Shown here in pieces: positions 9,424 through 19,359 of a stretch of DNA of 41,103 nt (its first letter is position 1; every line of letters begins with the position of its first letter). This DNA is from Chloroflexota bacterium (GTDB lineage Bacteria > Chloroflexota > Ktedonobacteria > Ktedonobacterales > JACDGC01). The translations under genes and the position numbers were made by a program. The notes beneath the pieces are model-generated. The model did no database searches, was not told the origin of the DNA, and saw only the letters and a list, made by a program, of their open reading frames with translations. The stretch is taken from assembly GCA_021778805.1 (NCBI GenBank), contig JAJYBV010000023.1, positions 1-41,103 of the forward strand. Reading direction: 5' to 3'.

Positions 9424-10542
9424 ATGGCTAAAAAGCTGCGGGTAGGGGTTGTTTTTGGCGGGCGTTCAAGCGAACACGAAGTATCAGTGGCTTCGGCCCG
9501 CTCTGTTATGGCGGCAATGAATTCCGAAACATATGATATCATTCCAATTGCTATTGCAAAAAACGGCCAATGGCTACCCGGAACACCGCCAGACGCACTG
9601 GCTTCGCCTAAAGAAATGGCGGCCAGCAAACCTTCGGAACATATAGCTGCAGAACCGCCGGAAGTATTTGATCGACTGCCGCAGCTGCGCGACGCGACCG
9701 GGCAAAATCGTTTTCCGGAAGTTGACATTATTTTCCCGGTATTGCACGGAGCATTTGGTGAGGATGGAACTATTCAGGGCATGCTTGAACTTGCCGGATT
9801 GCCATATGTTGGCTGCGGTATCTTAGGTTCAGCGCTGGGTATTGATAAAGAAAAAGCAAAGATATTATTTCGCGCCGCCGGAATACCTGTAACGCCTTGG
9901 GTTACTTGCTATCGCCAAGAAATTCGCAGCGCGCCGGAAGCAATCATTCGCAAAGTAGAAGCCGCATTTCAATATCCGGTTTTTGTGAAGCCGGCCACAT
10001 TAGGGTCCAGCGTGGGGGTAACTAAAGCGCACAACGCCAATGAACTGCTTGAAGGATTGCAAATGGCCGCTGCTTATGACCGCAAAATTTTGGTAGAACA
10101 AGGGATAAACTGCCGCGAATTGGAATGCGCGGTGTTGGGTAACGATAACCCGGCGGCATCGGTAGTAGGCGAGGTAATTGCCAGCAAAGAATTTTACGAT
10201 TACGAATCGAAATACCTCGATGGCGCATCAAAAACCCTTGTTCCGGCCCCTATTGACAATGCGCTGGCGCAACGTATCCGCGAATACGCAATAAAAGCAT
10301 TTCAGGCGCTGGATTTATCGGGATTATCACGTGTTGATTTCTTTCTCAGCAAAGACAATGGCGCAATTTACCTCAATGAGGTAAATACATTGCCTGGATT
10401 TACGGAAATCAGCATGTATCCCAAACTGTGGGAAGCAACGGGTATTCCATATACCCAATTAATTGATCGGCTGATTGAGTTGGGATTTGAACGCGCCAGA
10501 GATCGGGCAGCGGAATCTTACGACGCCAAACTGCCCAATTAA
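9424..10542 (+). CDS. ddl: D-alanine--D-alanine ligase
   Basis: Ddl joins two D-alanines with ATP for peptidoglycan precursors in the cytoplasm. The 372-residue ATP-grasp protein starts AKKLRVGVVFGGRSSEHEVS and contains HGAFGEDGTIQG, VGCGILGSALGIDKE, FVKPATLGSSVGV, ELECAVLG and the C-terminal metal-binding part YLNEVNTLPGFTEISMYPKLW. All core motifs are present and the length is normal for the long (VanA-type fold) class. A GGCGG precedes the ATG, and 74 bases separate it from ribE. Its stop is only 9 bases from the stop of the convergent ferric-reductase-like gene. Confidence 0.96.
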   Translation: MAKKLRVGVVFGGRSSEHEVSVASARSVMAAMNSETYDIIPIAIAKNGQWLPGTPPDALASPKEMAASKPSEHIAAEPPEVFDRLPQLRDATGQNRFPEVDIIFPVLHGAFGEDGTIQGMLELAGLPYVGCGILGSALGIDKEKAKILFRAAGIPVTPWVTCYRQEIRSAPEAIIRKVEAAFQYPVFVKPATLGSSVGVTKAHNANELLEGLQMAAAYDRKILVEQGINCRELECAVLGNDNPAASVVGEVIASKEFYDYESKYLDGASKTLVPAPIDNALAQRIREYAIKAFQALDLSGLSRVDFFLSKDNGAIYLNEVNTLPGFTEISMYPKLWEATGIPYTQLIDRLIELGFERARDRAAESYDAKLPN

Positions 10543-10551
10543 TATGGGCGC

Positions 10552-11673
10552 CTACTGAGGAGTTCCTTGAATAGCGCCGGTTACTGCGCCATCTGATGCC
10601 ACCGTCAAAATTAATTTAAGCAATAACGTATGTTGCTGCGTACTATCTTGCGCATTTATCTGCAAGTACCATTGCCGGTTAATATTGATAGAAGAAACCT
10701 GGCCGGAATACTGACTATAATTCGGCACCGAAAATGTCACAGATGTGCTTGTTATCGAAACGCTGCTTCTGTTTGAGTTATCATCATCATCATTAGATGA
10801 GTAATTCATGTGGCCAAGCATTGAAATATTTAATGTTCCGGTTGCCGGAGATACAAAATTCAAGTTCAGCGCCAACTGCACATTGCCATATGCGTCTGGT
10901 GTGCTTTGCGTAAATTGCCCTACTATATTTGCCGTAAATTGCTGTGTCGGATTCAAAGTTGGAGCCGCAGCAGAACTTGATGATGATGTTGTTGTTGCAG
11001 AAGATAAGCGCGATCCGCTTCCCAAGCCATTATTGGCAATTTTATTCCAGCCCGGCTGCATAGGGCCAATTTCCGAAAATAATATTCCGGCAAGCAGTAA
11101 CCCGCCGGCAAAAAGCGCCACTCCGGGATATATTTTATTGGTTTGCGGCGCCGGTGTAAGGGCGCGCAGCATAATAATGCCGCTCACCGCGCCAAAACAT
11201 ACAAAGTAAATGAGCGCCGCCCACCAAGTGCGTGTATCGCTGCCTGTGGCAATGCCATGAATTGTAGTAAGCAGAAACACGATAAATGTACCCAAGTGCA
11301 AAAAGCGCCAAACTTTATAGCCAATTTTATTGCGCAGCAGCGAAGTAATGATCGTAGCAATAATTAAATAGAACGCTACAATACCCAACGCCACCCAAAC
11401 TTGCCTGTAGTGGCTTGCAAAAGGTACAAATACTTCAAACCACGTAAACGAGGTAAAAGGATCGATCCAAACCGCTAACACATGCACGACAATAAACACC
11501 GAACTTAGCAAAGTAAGAAAATTATGCGTTTCATAATTGACCATACGCGGCCATTTGCCACCTTGCCATTTCAGCGACTGCGCGGCGCCGGTAAACACTG
11601 CCAGCGTAAGAAGAATATACGCAGTAAATCCGCCGGCGCGGGCAACATACCAAACAGTGGATTGTATATTCAT
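10552..11673 (-). CDS. Ferric-reductase-like bis-haem membrane protein with outer beta-rich domain
   Basis: The 373-residue protein has five to six membrane helices in residues 1 to about 205, followed by a Ser/Thr-rich linker (about 218-240) and a polar, beta-rich C-terminal domain with a tract of four Asp. Two helices carry paired histidines with haem-ligand spacing: H50/H64 (H-x13-H) and H126/H139 (H-x12-H). This is the ferric reductase transmembrane domain pattern, so electron transfer across the membrane through two b-haems is likely. No FAD or NADPH domain is present, so the electron donor must be another protein or a quinone. The start is the ATG at 11673, after apbE; a start 12 codons earlier overlaps apbE. 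The C-terminal domain is not one I recognise. Confidence 0.75.
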   Translation of the reverse strand: MNIQSTVWYVARAGGFTAYILLTLAVFTGAAQSLKWQGGKWPRMVNYETHNFLTLLSSVFIVVHVLAVWIDPFTSFTWFEVFVPFASHYRQVWVALGIVAFYLIIATIITSLLRNKIGYKVWRFLHLGTFIVFLLTTIHGIATGSDTRTWWAALIYFVCFGAVSGIIMLRALTPAPQTNKIYPGVALFAGGLLLAGILFSEIGPMQPGWNKIANNGLGSGSRLSSATTTSSSSSAAAPTLNPTQQFTANIVGQFTQSTPDAYGNVQLALNLNFVSPATGTLNISMLGHMNYSSNDDDDNSNRSSVSITSTSVTFSVPNYSQYSGQVSSININRQWYLQINAQDSTQQHTLLLKLILTVASDGAVTGAIQGTPQ

Positions 11674-11683
11674 CGATAAATTT

Positions 11684-12577
11684 TTATTCTCCTTTGGGCC
11701 AAGAACCAACGCTCAGTCTGGTCCCATCATCATTTAAAAAAACACCGGATAAACCGTGATTCAGTAAAAACAGCGATCCATCAACCAATCCAAGTATAAA
11801 AGCTGTTTTTGCGGCGACTTCTGCCTCGCGGCATGTTCCCGCTGCAGCGCTGACTGCGGCAACAGTATTTTGTACGGACTGCCCAGTGAGCGGGTTCAGC
11901 AAGTGATGCTGCAGCTCGCCATTGCGATACCAATACCGCCGTCCTTTGCCGGAAGTGGCAATTGCGCCGGAAAGCAGATGAACAATCTGATTTTTATCAC
12001 CGGCAGGAACCGCAATATTCCAACCTTCAGATATATCGGACCGCCCCATAACCGCAATATCACCGCCGGCGTTTACCGCCGCAGATAGCACGCCAATATC
12101 GCGCAGCGCTTGCAGCGCGGCGTCTGCGGCCATGCCTTTTGCAATGCCGCCAACATCAAACGCAGCCGCGATAGGTTTAAATATTTTACTTTGCCGCGCA
12201 TCAAAACGAACATCGCGCCATGCGCCGCCGGGCGTAGTTTCAACATGCTCTATTTTATCAGAGTGATCGATCAAATCAAACGAAACGTCATAGCCAACAG
12301 CGCGTATTTGCTGCGCCATGGTGGGATCAAATACACCATCGGTGCTTTGCGCCGCCTGAACAGAGGCTTCAAGAATAGTATAGAGAAATGGTGAAACAGA
12401 AACCCAGCCATTTTGCCGATTCAACACTGAAAGTTCGCTATCAGGCAAAAAACGGCTTAATTTCTTTTCCCATTGTGTAAATAAATCAGTCACACAAACG
12501 TTGGCTTCTTCAAACTGCGCAACAGGCACAATAAACGATATAGTTGTTCCCATTGCGCTAAACTCACCGGATTTCAT
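11684..12577 (-). CDS. apbE: FAD:protein FMN transferase (ApbE family)
   Basis: ApbE links FMN from FAD to Thr/Ser side chains of target proteins. The 297-residue protein begins MKSGEFSAMGTTISF, with the AMGT motif typical near the start. It also has FDPTM, FDVGGIAKGMAADAAL, AVNAGGDIAVMG, ATSGKGRRYWY and HHLLNPLTGQSV, matching the FAD/Mg-binding core. The last motif has Asn where many members have Asp (DP-x-TG). I chose the ATG at 12577; a GGAGG lies just 2 bases before it, which is closer than usual. Longer starts (12628, 12787) add a hydrophobic stretch that is only the shadow of the Ser-rich tail of the upstream gene. With this start no signal peptide is present. It lies between the small membrane protein and the ferric-reductase-like gene. 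Confidence 0.88.
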   Translation of the reverse strand: MKSGEFSAMGTTISFIVPVAQFEEANVCVTDLFTQWEKKLSRFLPDSELSVLNRQNGWVSVSPFLYTILEASVQAAQSTDGVFDPTMAQQIRAVGYDVSFDLIDHSDKIEHVETTPGGAWRDVRFDARQSKIFKPIAAAFDVGGIAKGMAADAALQALRDIGVLSAAVNAGGDIAVMGRSDISEGWNIAVPAGDKNQIVHLLSGAIATSGKGRRYWYRNGELQHHLLNPLTGQSVQNTVAAVSAAAGTCREAEVAAKTAFILGLVDGSLFLLNHGLSGVFLNDDGTRLSVGSWPKGE

Positions 12578-12596
12578 ATCCTCCGGATGATCGCTG

Positions 12597-12875
12597 TTAA
12601 GATAGGCCAGATTGTGTTGCAGGCGCATTAAAATTGCCAGATCCAAAATTAGCGCTGCCGCTGTTAAAGAAATTGCTGCTTGAAGAAGACTGAGATGGGG
12701 TGCTATTATTTGCGGAAGATCCGCTGGATTTGGCTGAAGCGGTAACACCATAGACATGATCTGCCGCCAGATAAACGAACAGTACAAACAAGCCGAGGGA
12801 AAGGACGATACTGATTCGTTTTAAAGATGTAACCACCGATTTTGTTTCTTCGCGTGTAAATTTATCTGCTGCCAT
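12597..12875 (-). CDS. Small single-TM protein with Ser/Asn/Gly-rich tail
   Basis: The 92-residue protein starts MAADKFTREETKS at the ATG at 12875, which has a GAGGAG seven bases upstream. A basic cytoplasmic segment is followed by one membrane helix (RISIVLSLGLFVLFVYLAA, residues about 19-37). A tail of about 50 residues rich in Ser, Asn, Gly and Phe ends NAPATQSGLS. The topology suggests an outward-facing disordered tail. It is the first gene of a three-gene minus-strand unit with apbE and the bis-haem protein, so a role as an assembly or electron-transfer accessory is inferred, not shown. No Asp-x-x-Ser-Gly-Ala-Thr type flavinylation site is visible in it. Confidence 0.7.
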   Translation of the reverse strand: MAADKFTREETKSVVTSLKRISIVLSLGLFVLFVYLAADHVYGVTASAKSSGSSANNSTPSQSSSSSNFFNSGSANFGSGNFNAPATQSGLS

Positions 12876-13284
12876 ATAGTTTCTCCTCTGTATGATGTGT
12901 TTGCGCGAACTCATCATTGAGAACTTTATTGTTTTTGTTGCAGATATGCTGCTACAAAACAAAAGCATCCATATCACGCTAAACCAAACACATTGTGATT
13001 GCTTAATCCATATTGTAGTAATCAGATGTTTATTTTTTATGAATTTTAAAGGGAAATGTATTGTGTTATTTCGATTTTACAATTATTTTACATTTTTTGG
13101 AAGCAAACGTGGGGCCAATCGGGCAAGGTTCATGTTAGATCTGTTTCAGACCTAAGCATGCAAAAAAAATAGCGCTATGGCAACCACAACACCAATTATG
13201 AAGCCAAAAATTTTAGTGACATTTCCGTTATTTTAAGGATACAGAAATATCACTAAAGTGTAACGATATTATTTTGGGGGACAA
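12876..13284. other. AT-rich intergenic region between apbE unit and atp operon end
   Basis: About 410 bases contain no convincing gene. The part next to 12875 should hold the promoter of the apbE unit, but I cannot identify a good box pair. The part near 13200-13257 holds the probable atp terminator. A short hydrophobic reading frame on the minus strand (about 13157-13233) encodes a TM-like peptide but lacks a standard start codon. Confidence 0.5.
13200..13257 (-). terminator. Probable terminator of the atp operon
   Basis: Arms at 13212-13225 and 13244-13257 form a 14-bp stem with one G-T type mismatch and an 18-base loop. Read on the minus strand the stem is followed by ATTTTTGG. It lies just after the atpC stop. 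The stem is AU-rich, so the call is moderate. Confidence 0.5.
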
Positions 13285-13722
13285 TTATTCATCCGAAGAT
13301 GTGCGGCGCCGGCTGCGAACTCGGTACATTTCGGCAACACGAATCCGTCCGGCAGAACGTTCTATTTCGGCCTGAAAAATGGCAATATCAATGTCTTCGG
13401 TTGCGTTTTCTTTATCTATTTGCGCGCGGCGGCGCGCATCTTCGGCTTTAGCTTCATCGATATTTTCCGCATGTTCGGCGTCATCCGCCAGAACCGTAAT
13501 CGTGTCGTTAAGCACTTCAAGGAATCCGCCGCCAACGAAGATTAAATCTTCATGAGACTGGCGTTTAATATGAAGCGGCCCAATATCTAAAAGGCTAATC
13601 AATGGCGCATGGCCGGGTAAAATACCAAATTGGCCATCTTCCTGCGCCGTTGCTGTCACCTCATCAGCAGTTCCAGTAAAAATCTGGCCTGCCATCGTTA
13701 ATATATTGACAGTAAGGGGCAT
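13285..13722 (-). CDS. atpC: F1 ATP synthase epsilon subunit
   Basis: The 145-residue protein has the beta-sandwich start MPLTVNILTMAGQIFTG, the conserved FGILPGHAPLIS motif and a C-terminal helical pair rich in Ala, Glu and Arg (about 85-145), which in this family can inhibit rotation. The C-terminal tail RVRSRRRTSSDE is somewhat long and basic. I chose the ATG at 13722, nine bases after GGGAG; the ATG two codons upstream would leave only three bases. It is the last gene of the atp operon, 131 bases after atpD, a larger gap than elsewhere in the operon. Confidence 0.94.
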   Translation of the reverse strand: MPLTVNILTMAGQIFTGTADEVTATAQEDGQFGILPGHAPLISLLDIGPLHIKRQSHEDLIFVGGGFLEVLNDTITVLADDAEHAENIDEAKAEDARRRAQIDKENATEDIDIAIFQAEIERSAGRIRVAEMYRVRSRRRTSSDE

Positions 13723-13853
13723 ATACATGCGCTCCCATTCAAATTATGCTGTATGCGCCAATGAGCGGCAGAAACAATTTCAAGTGAACACATAGCGCGG
13801 TGGTTTTTATACTTGAACCATGCGCTATGCGAAACACCTTACGATATTCTGCG

Positions 13854-15287
<1,434 letters not shown>

Positions 15288-16193
15288 TCATTCATTGTCA
15301 CCGGAACCGGCCACAACTTCCAGAATCTGGTTTGTAATGGCGGCTTGGCGGGCTTTATTATATGTCAAAGTTAGCGTATCTATCAGATCTTTTGCGTTAT
15401 CTGTCGCGTTTTTCATGGCGACATATTGGGCGGAATAGAAACTTGCAACAGTTTCCAGCGCCGGCTGCAATATTAAAGTTTCAAGATAGCGCGGCAGCAG
15501 GGCCGAAAAAATAGCGGCCGGGCTAGGCTCGTAAAAGTAATCAGTTTGCTTTTCATCGGCGACGCCTTCAGGCGCGGTAACCGGCAAAAGCTTCAAATGC
15601 GACGGGCGCTGAATAGCCGGGTTAATGTACTTGGGATAAACAAGCACCCATTCATCAACCGACTGATCGATAAAAGCGTCAGAAACGGCGCGCGCGATCC
15701 CACGAATATCACCGCTGCTGGGAACATCGCCCAGCGATGTAAATTCCGCCAGCAACTGCAGATGGGTGCGCAAAACAAAATCACGTCCGCGTTTGCCAAC
15801 AGCTATAAAACGAAAATCTTCGCGCGCAATCCCATATTCTTTTTGCAGATCGTTCATCAATCCAAGCGTATACCGAATTGTATTGGGAGTTAATGAACCG
15901 GAAAGCCCGCGATCGGGCGTAACCAGCGCAATACCAACATGTTTTACCGGCCGCGCCTGTAACAGACGCTTGTCGGCATCCGGCTCATCATCTCTGGGAT
16001 CATCCGCTTCAGCGCTGACTTTTGCCAAACGCGCTAAAAGCACTCTCAGTTCATCGGCATACGGTCGCGACTGTTGAACCCGTTCTTGTGCGCGGCGCAT
16101 TTTTGTGCTGGCAACCATCTGAAGCGCTCGGGTGATTTGTGAGACATTGCGAACGGAGCGAATTCTCCGCTTTATCTCTCTGGCAGTAGCCAT
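15288..16193 (-). CDS. atpG: F1 ATP synthase gamma subunit
   Basis: The central rotor shaft, 301 residues. It starts with the conserved REIKRRIRSVRNVSQITRAL and MVASTKMRRAQ and ends with the family signature for the C-terminal helix, MKNATDNAKDLIDTLTL and NKARQAAITNQILEVVAG. The middle part carries a charged insertion (ADDPRDDEPDADKRL, residues about 60-75). A strong AGGAGG precedes the start. It lies between atpA and atpD, as in the standard order. Confidence 0.97.
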   Translation of the reverse strand: MATAREIKRRIRSVRNVSQITRALQMVASTKMRRAQERVQQSRPYADELRVLLARLAKVSAEADDPRDDEPDADKRLLQARPVKHVGIALVTPDRGLSGSLTPNTIRYTLGLMNDLQKEYGIAREDFRFIAVGKRGRDFVLRTHLQLLAEFTSLGDVPSSGDIRGIARAVSDAFIDQSVDEWVLVYPKYINPAIQRPSHLKLLPVTAPEGVADEKQTDYFYEPSPAAIFSALLPRYLETLILQPALETVASFYSAQYVAMKNATDNAKDLIDTLTLTYNKARQAAITNQILEVVAGSGDNE

Positions 16194-16211
16194 ACAACCT
16201 CCTGAGGGCGC

Positions 16212-17753
16212 TTAACGTGGCGCAACAGTATTTTTATAGTCCTGAACAGCGTTACGCAGTTCTGTAAAGGTAGCTTCAGAAATTTTCTTGCGATCTTTCA
16301 CTGTTTCCTGAACCATTTTCTGACCGATCTGCGGATAGCGTGTTTTCATAAACTCGTGGAACTCCGATTCCCAACGCGAAATAAGCGCAACAGGAACCTC
16401 ATCCAGCAAGCCTTCATTGATCGCCCAAATAATCATAATTTGCTGCTCAACTTCTAATGGACGATACTGCGGCTGTTTAAACACTTCGTCAATAATTCTG
16501 CCGCGAATAAGCTTCCGTTTTGTAGCTTGGTCTACATCGGCGCCGAACTGCGCAAACGCTGCAAGGTCACGATAGTCGGCTTGGGCTAAGCGCAGGCTAC
16601 CGGCAACTTGTTTCATACCGGCAGTTTGGGCGTCACCGCCGACGCGAGAAACGGAAACACCAACGTTCAAAGCAGGCCGTTGGCCGCCATTGAACAAATC
16701 GCTTTCAAGGAAGATCTGCCCGTCGGTAATAGAAATGACGTTGGTGGGAATATAAGCCGAAACGTCATTTGCTTTTGTTTCAACAATAGGCAAAGCGGTC
16801 AGAGATCCGCCGCCGTAGTCTTTACTTAAACGGGCGGCGCGTTCCAGCAAGCGGGAATGCAGATAGAAAACGTCACCGGGGAATGCTTCACGGCCTGGCG
16901 GGCGGCGCATAATCAGCGACATATTACGATAGGCTTCTGCGTGTTTGGTTAAGTCATCATAAATAACCAAAGCGTCGCGGCCGCTTTCCATAATTTCCTC
17001 ACCAATGGCGCAACCGGTATATGGGGCCAGATATTTCAAAGGAGCGGGATCTTCCGCGCTGGCGTGCACAATAACCGTATAATCTAAAGCGCCATATTGC
17101 CGCAGTGTTTCAATCAGCCGGCTGATTTGAAAATTGCGCTGCCCGACGGAAACATAAATGCAATACAGGCCTTTGCCTTTTTGGTTGATAATCGTGTCGA
17201 TAGCAATAGCAGTTTTACCGGTTTGGCGGTCGCCGATAATTAATTCGCGTTGACCGCGGCCGATTGGGATCAGCGAATCAATAGCTTTAATGCCGGTTTG
17301 AACCGGAACTCTCACAGATTCGCGGGTAATAACGCCGGGGGCGACACGTTCCACCGGGCGAGTTTTGCCGGTATTAATGGGGCCGCCATTATCAATTGGC
17401 TGGCCAATTGCGTTTACTACGCGGCCAAACAAAGCGTCGCCAACCGGAACTTCAACGATACGGCCGGTAGTGCGAACTTCATCGCCTTCACGAATGGCGG
17501 TGAAATCTCCCATAATCGGGGCTTTCACATTATCTTCTTCAAGATTCAGCGCAATACCATATAAATTGGTGCGGGGAAACTCCAGCAATTCCAGATATTT
17601 CGCGCCGGTGACGCCAAAAATAGTTACAACACCGTCCGCTACTCTAACCACAGAGCCAACGCTGGTAATGGAAGCGTCATTCTTCGCTCCATCAAAATTT
17701 GCAATTCGACTTGCGATGATTTTAGTTATCTCATCACTATATGTAGATGCCAT
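16212..17753 (-). CDS. atpA: F1 ATP synthase alpha subunit
   Basis: The non-catalytic nucleotide-binding subunit, 513 residues. It has the Walker [29 protein letters not shown] (seen here as [14 protein letters not shown]), the [18 protein letters not shown] block and the arginine-finger region [17 protein letters not shown]. Length is typical. A GGAGG lies upstream of the ATG. The gap to atpH is 78 bases and to atpG 18 bases. Confidence 0.98.
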   Translation of the reverse strand: MASTYSDEITKIIASRIANFDGAKNDASITSVGSVVRVADGVVTIFGVTGAKYLELLEFPRTNLYGIALNLEEDNVKAPIMGDFTAIREGDEVRTTGRIVEVPVGDALFGRVVNAIGQPIDNGGPINTGKTRPVERVAPGVITRESVRVPVQTGIKAIDSLIPIGRGQRELIIGDRQTGKTAIAIDTIINQKGKGLYCIYVSVGQRNFQISRLIETLRQYGALDYTVIVHASAEDPAPLKYLAPYTGCAIGEEIMESGRDALVIYDDLTKHAEAYRNMSLIMRRPPGREAFPGDVFYLHSRLLERAARLSKDYGGGSLTALPIVETKANDVSAYIPTNVISITDGQIFLESDLFNGGQRPALNVGVSVSRVGGDAQTAGMKQVAGSLRLAQADYRDLAAFAQFGADVDQATKRKLIRGRIIDEVFKQPQYRPLEVEQQIMIIWAINEGLLDEVPVALISRWESEFHEFMKTRYPQIGQKMVQETVKDRKKISEATFTELRNAVQDYKNTVAPR

Positions 17754-17831
17754 AGAATATAAATATCCTCCAATGGGTGCTGAGCGCGGAAAGCAGATTG
17801 CGCAACTGATGAAACAGCGGCGGCGCGCCAG

Positions 17832-18368
17832 CTAATTGGCAATAGATTCGCGCAGCAGTTTCAGTTTGCGCAGAACACTGGCGTCTATTAATGTATCACC
17901 GATACGAACAATAATACCGCCCAGAATCGACGGATCGATTTCCTGAGTTAAAATAATATTCTTGCCGGTGTGTTGTTTTACATAATCACGCAAAGCCGTA
18001 ATCGTTTCGGAATCCAGCTCTGCGGCGGAAGTAATTACCGCATGGGCTTGGTTTTTCATCTCGTCATAAATAGCGGTAAAATCGCGTAAAATGGCGGGAG
18101 TTAAAGCAACCAAGTTATGTTCTGCAATCAGCAGAGCAAAATTAAGCGCCATAGGCGACATGCGTTTTGCGGCAATATCGCGGATAATGGCTTCTTTCAC
18201 CGAAAACTGCACTTTTGGTTCTGAAAGAATAAATTGCAATTGGTGATTGCTATAGATATCGTTTAAAAACGTTAAATCTTGCAGCCATTGCTCTACCGCG
18301 TTATTTTCGTTTGCAATGGAAAATGCCGCTTCTGCGTAGCGTTTGGCAATAGCGCCTTTAAGAGCCAT
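17832..18368 (-). CDS. atpH: F1 ATP synthase delta subunit
   Basis: The stator subunit that ties the b dimer to F1, 178 residues. It starts MALKGAIAKRYAEAAFSIA, the typical first helix, and ends with the conserved block ILTQEIDPSILGGIIVRIGD and IDASVLRKLKLLRESI. The start is preceded by GGGGAG six bases upstream, and the atpF stop is three bases before the ATG, so the two are coupled. Confidence 0.96.
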   Translation of the reverse strand: MALKGAIAKRYAEAAFSIANENNAVEQWLQDLTFLNDIYSNHQLQFILSEPKVQFSVKEAIIRDIAAKRMSPMALNFALLIAEHNLVALTPAILRDFTAIYDEMKNQAHAVITSAAELDSETITALRDYVKQHTGKNIILTQEIDPSILGGIIVRIGDTLIDASVLRKLKLLRESIAN

Positions 18369-18371
18369 GTG

Positions 18372-18878
18372 TTACTCCCCCTGCGCAAGGAATTCCTGCA
18401 CGAGTTTTCGCTGCTTGGCTCCGTCTAGAGATTCTCCCAACACTTTGCTGGCAGCGGCAATAGCGATATCCGCCACTTCGCCTTTCAGCGAATTTTTTGC
18501 CTGTGCAATTTCCTGGGCAATCACCTTTTCGGCGTTCTGCATCCGATCTTCGGCGCGCGCGCGCGCTTCACGCTCTATTTCGTCGCGCAGTTTTGTCGCG
18601 GTCTGCCGGCTTTCGTCTATAATACGAACGCTTTCTTGCCGCGCACCTTCAATGATAGATTTTGCTTCCAATTCTGCTTTAGCGAGTTCGCCGCGAGCGC
18701 GTTCTTCCTGTTCAACTCCTGCGCGAATAATTTCCTGCCGCTGGTCTAATGTTTTAAACAGCGCCGGAAACACCCATCTTTGCAGGATATACCACAGAAG
18801 CAGGAAATTCATCACTTCAACTAAAAGCAGCCATGGATTTAATCCTAATGGCAATTCAGCCAGAAACCCGGTTACCAT
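18372..18878 (-). CDS. atpF: Fo ATP synthase b subunit
   Basis: The peripheral stalk, 168 residues. One membrane helix near the N-terminus (about 14-36, WLLLVEVMNFLLLWYIL) is followed by a long charged coiled coil rich in Glu, Ala, Arg and Lys, including REEIEREARARAEDR-like stretches, ending EFLAQGE. Only one b-type gene is present, so the stalk is a homodimer. It follows atpE after a 103-base gap with a strong hairpin. Confidence 0.95.
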   Translation of the reverse strand: MVTGFLAELPLGLNPWLLLVEVMNFLLLWYILQRWVFPALFKTLDQRQEIIRAGVEQEERARGELAKAELEAKSIIEGARQESVRIIDESRQTATKLRDEIEREARARAEDRMQNAEKVIAQEIAQAKNSLKGEVADIAIAAASKVLGESLDGAKQRKLVQEFLAQGE

Positions 18879-18920
18879 AAGATGAACCCTTCTTCAATCT
18901 GAAAATTTTAGTGTAACGCT

Positions 18921-18966
18921 GGCGCGCGGCGTATATTTGCTGCGTTTTTAAGCGCGGCCGCGCGCG
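18921..18966 (-). other. GC-rich hairpin in the atpE-atpF gap
   Basis: GCGCGCGGC at 18922-18930 pairs with GCCGCGCGC at 18957-18965, a 9-bp all-GC stem. The inner part of the 3' arm contains a self-complementary GCGCGGCCGCGC (18952-18963). It is not followed by a T-run on the minus strand, so it looks like an mRNA-stabilising or processing element and not a full terminator. Confidence 0.5.
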
Positions 18967-18981
18967 GACTTCATCGGCTGG

Positions 18982-19242
<261 letters not shown>

Positions 19243-19281
19243 TCAAAATTAAAATGTATACGCTGTGCAACAGCGAAGGGC

Positions 19282-19348
19282 GCAGTTTCTCTAGAAACTG
19301 CTCATCAAAGTTGAATGCGCGTTCATATGCGCAGTATACGCATATGAA
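19282..19348 (-). other. Two hairpins in the atpB-atpE gap
   Basis: The first is a near-perfect palindrome, GCAGTTTCT (19282-19290) with AGAAACTGC (19293-19301). The second is TTCATATGCG (19322-19331) with CGCATATGAA (19339-19348), a 10-bp stem with a 7-base loop. Both lie in the 156-base gap between the atpB stop and the atpE start and have no T-run after them. Confidence 0.6.
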
Positions 19349-19359
19349 GCAAGTATGAT

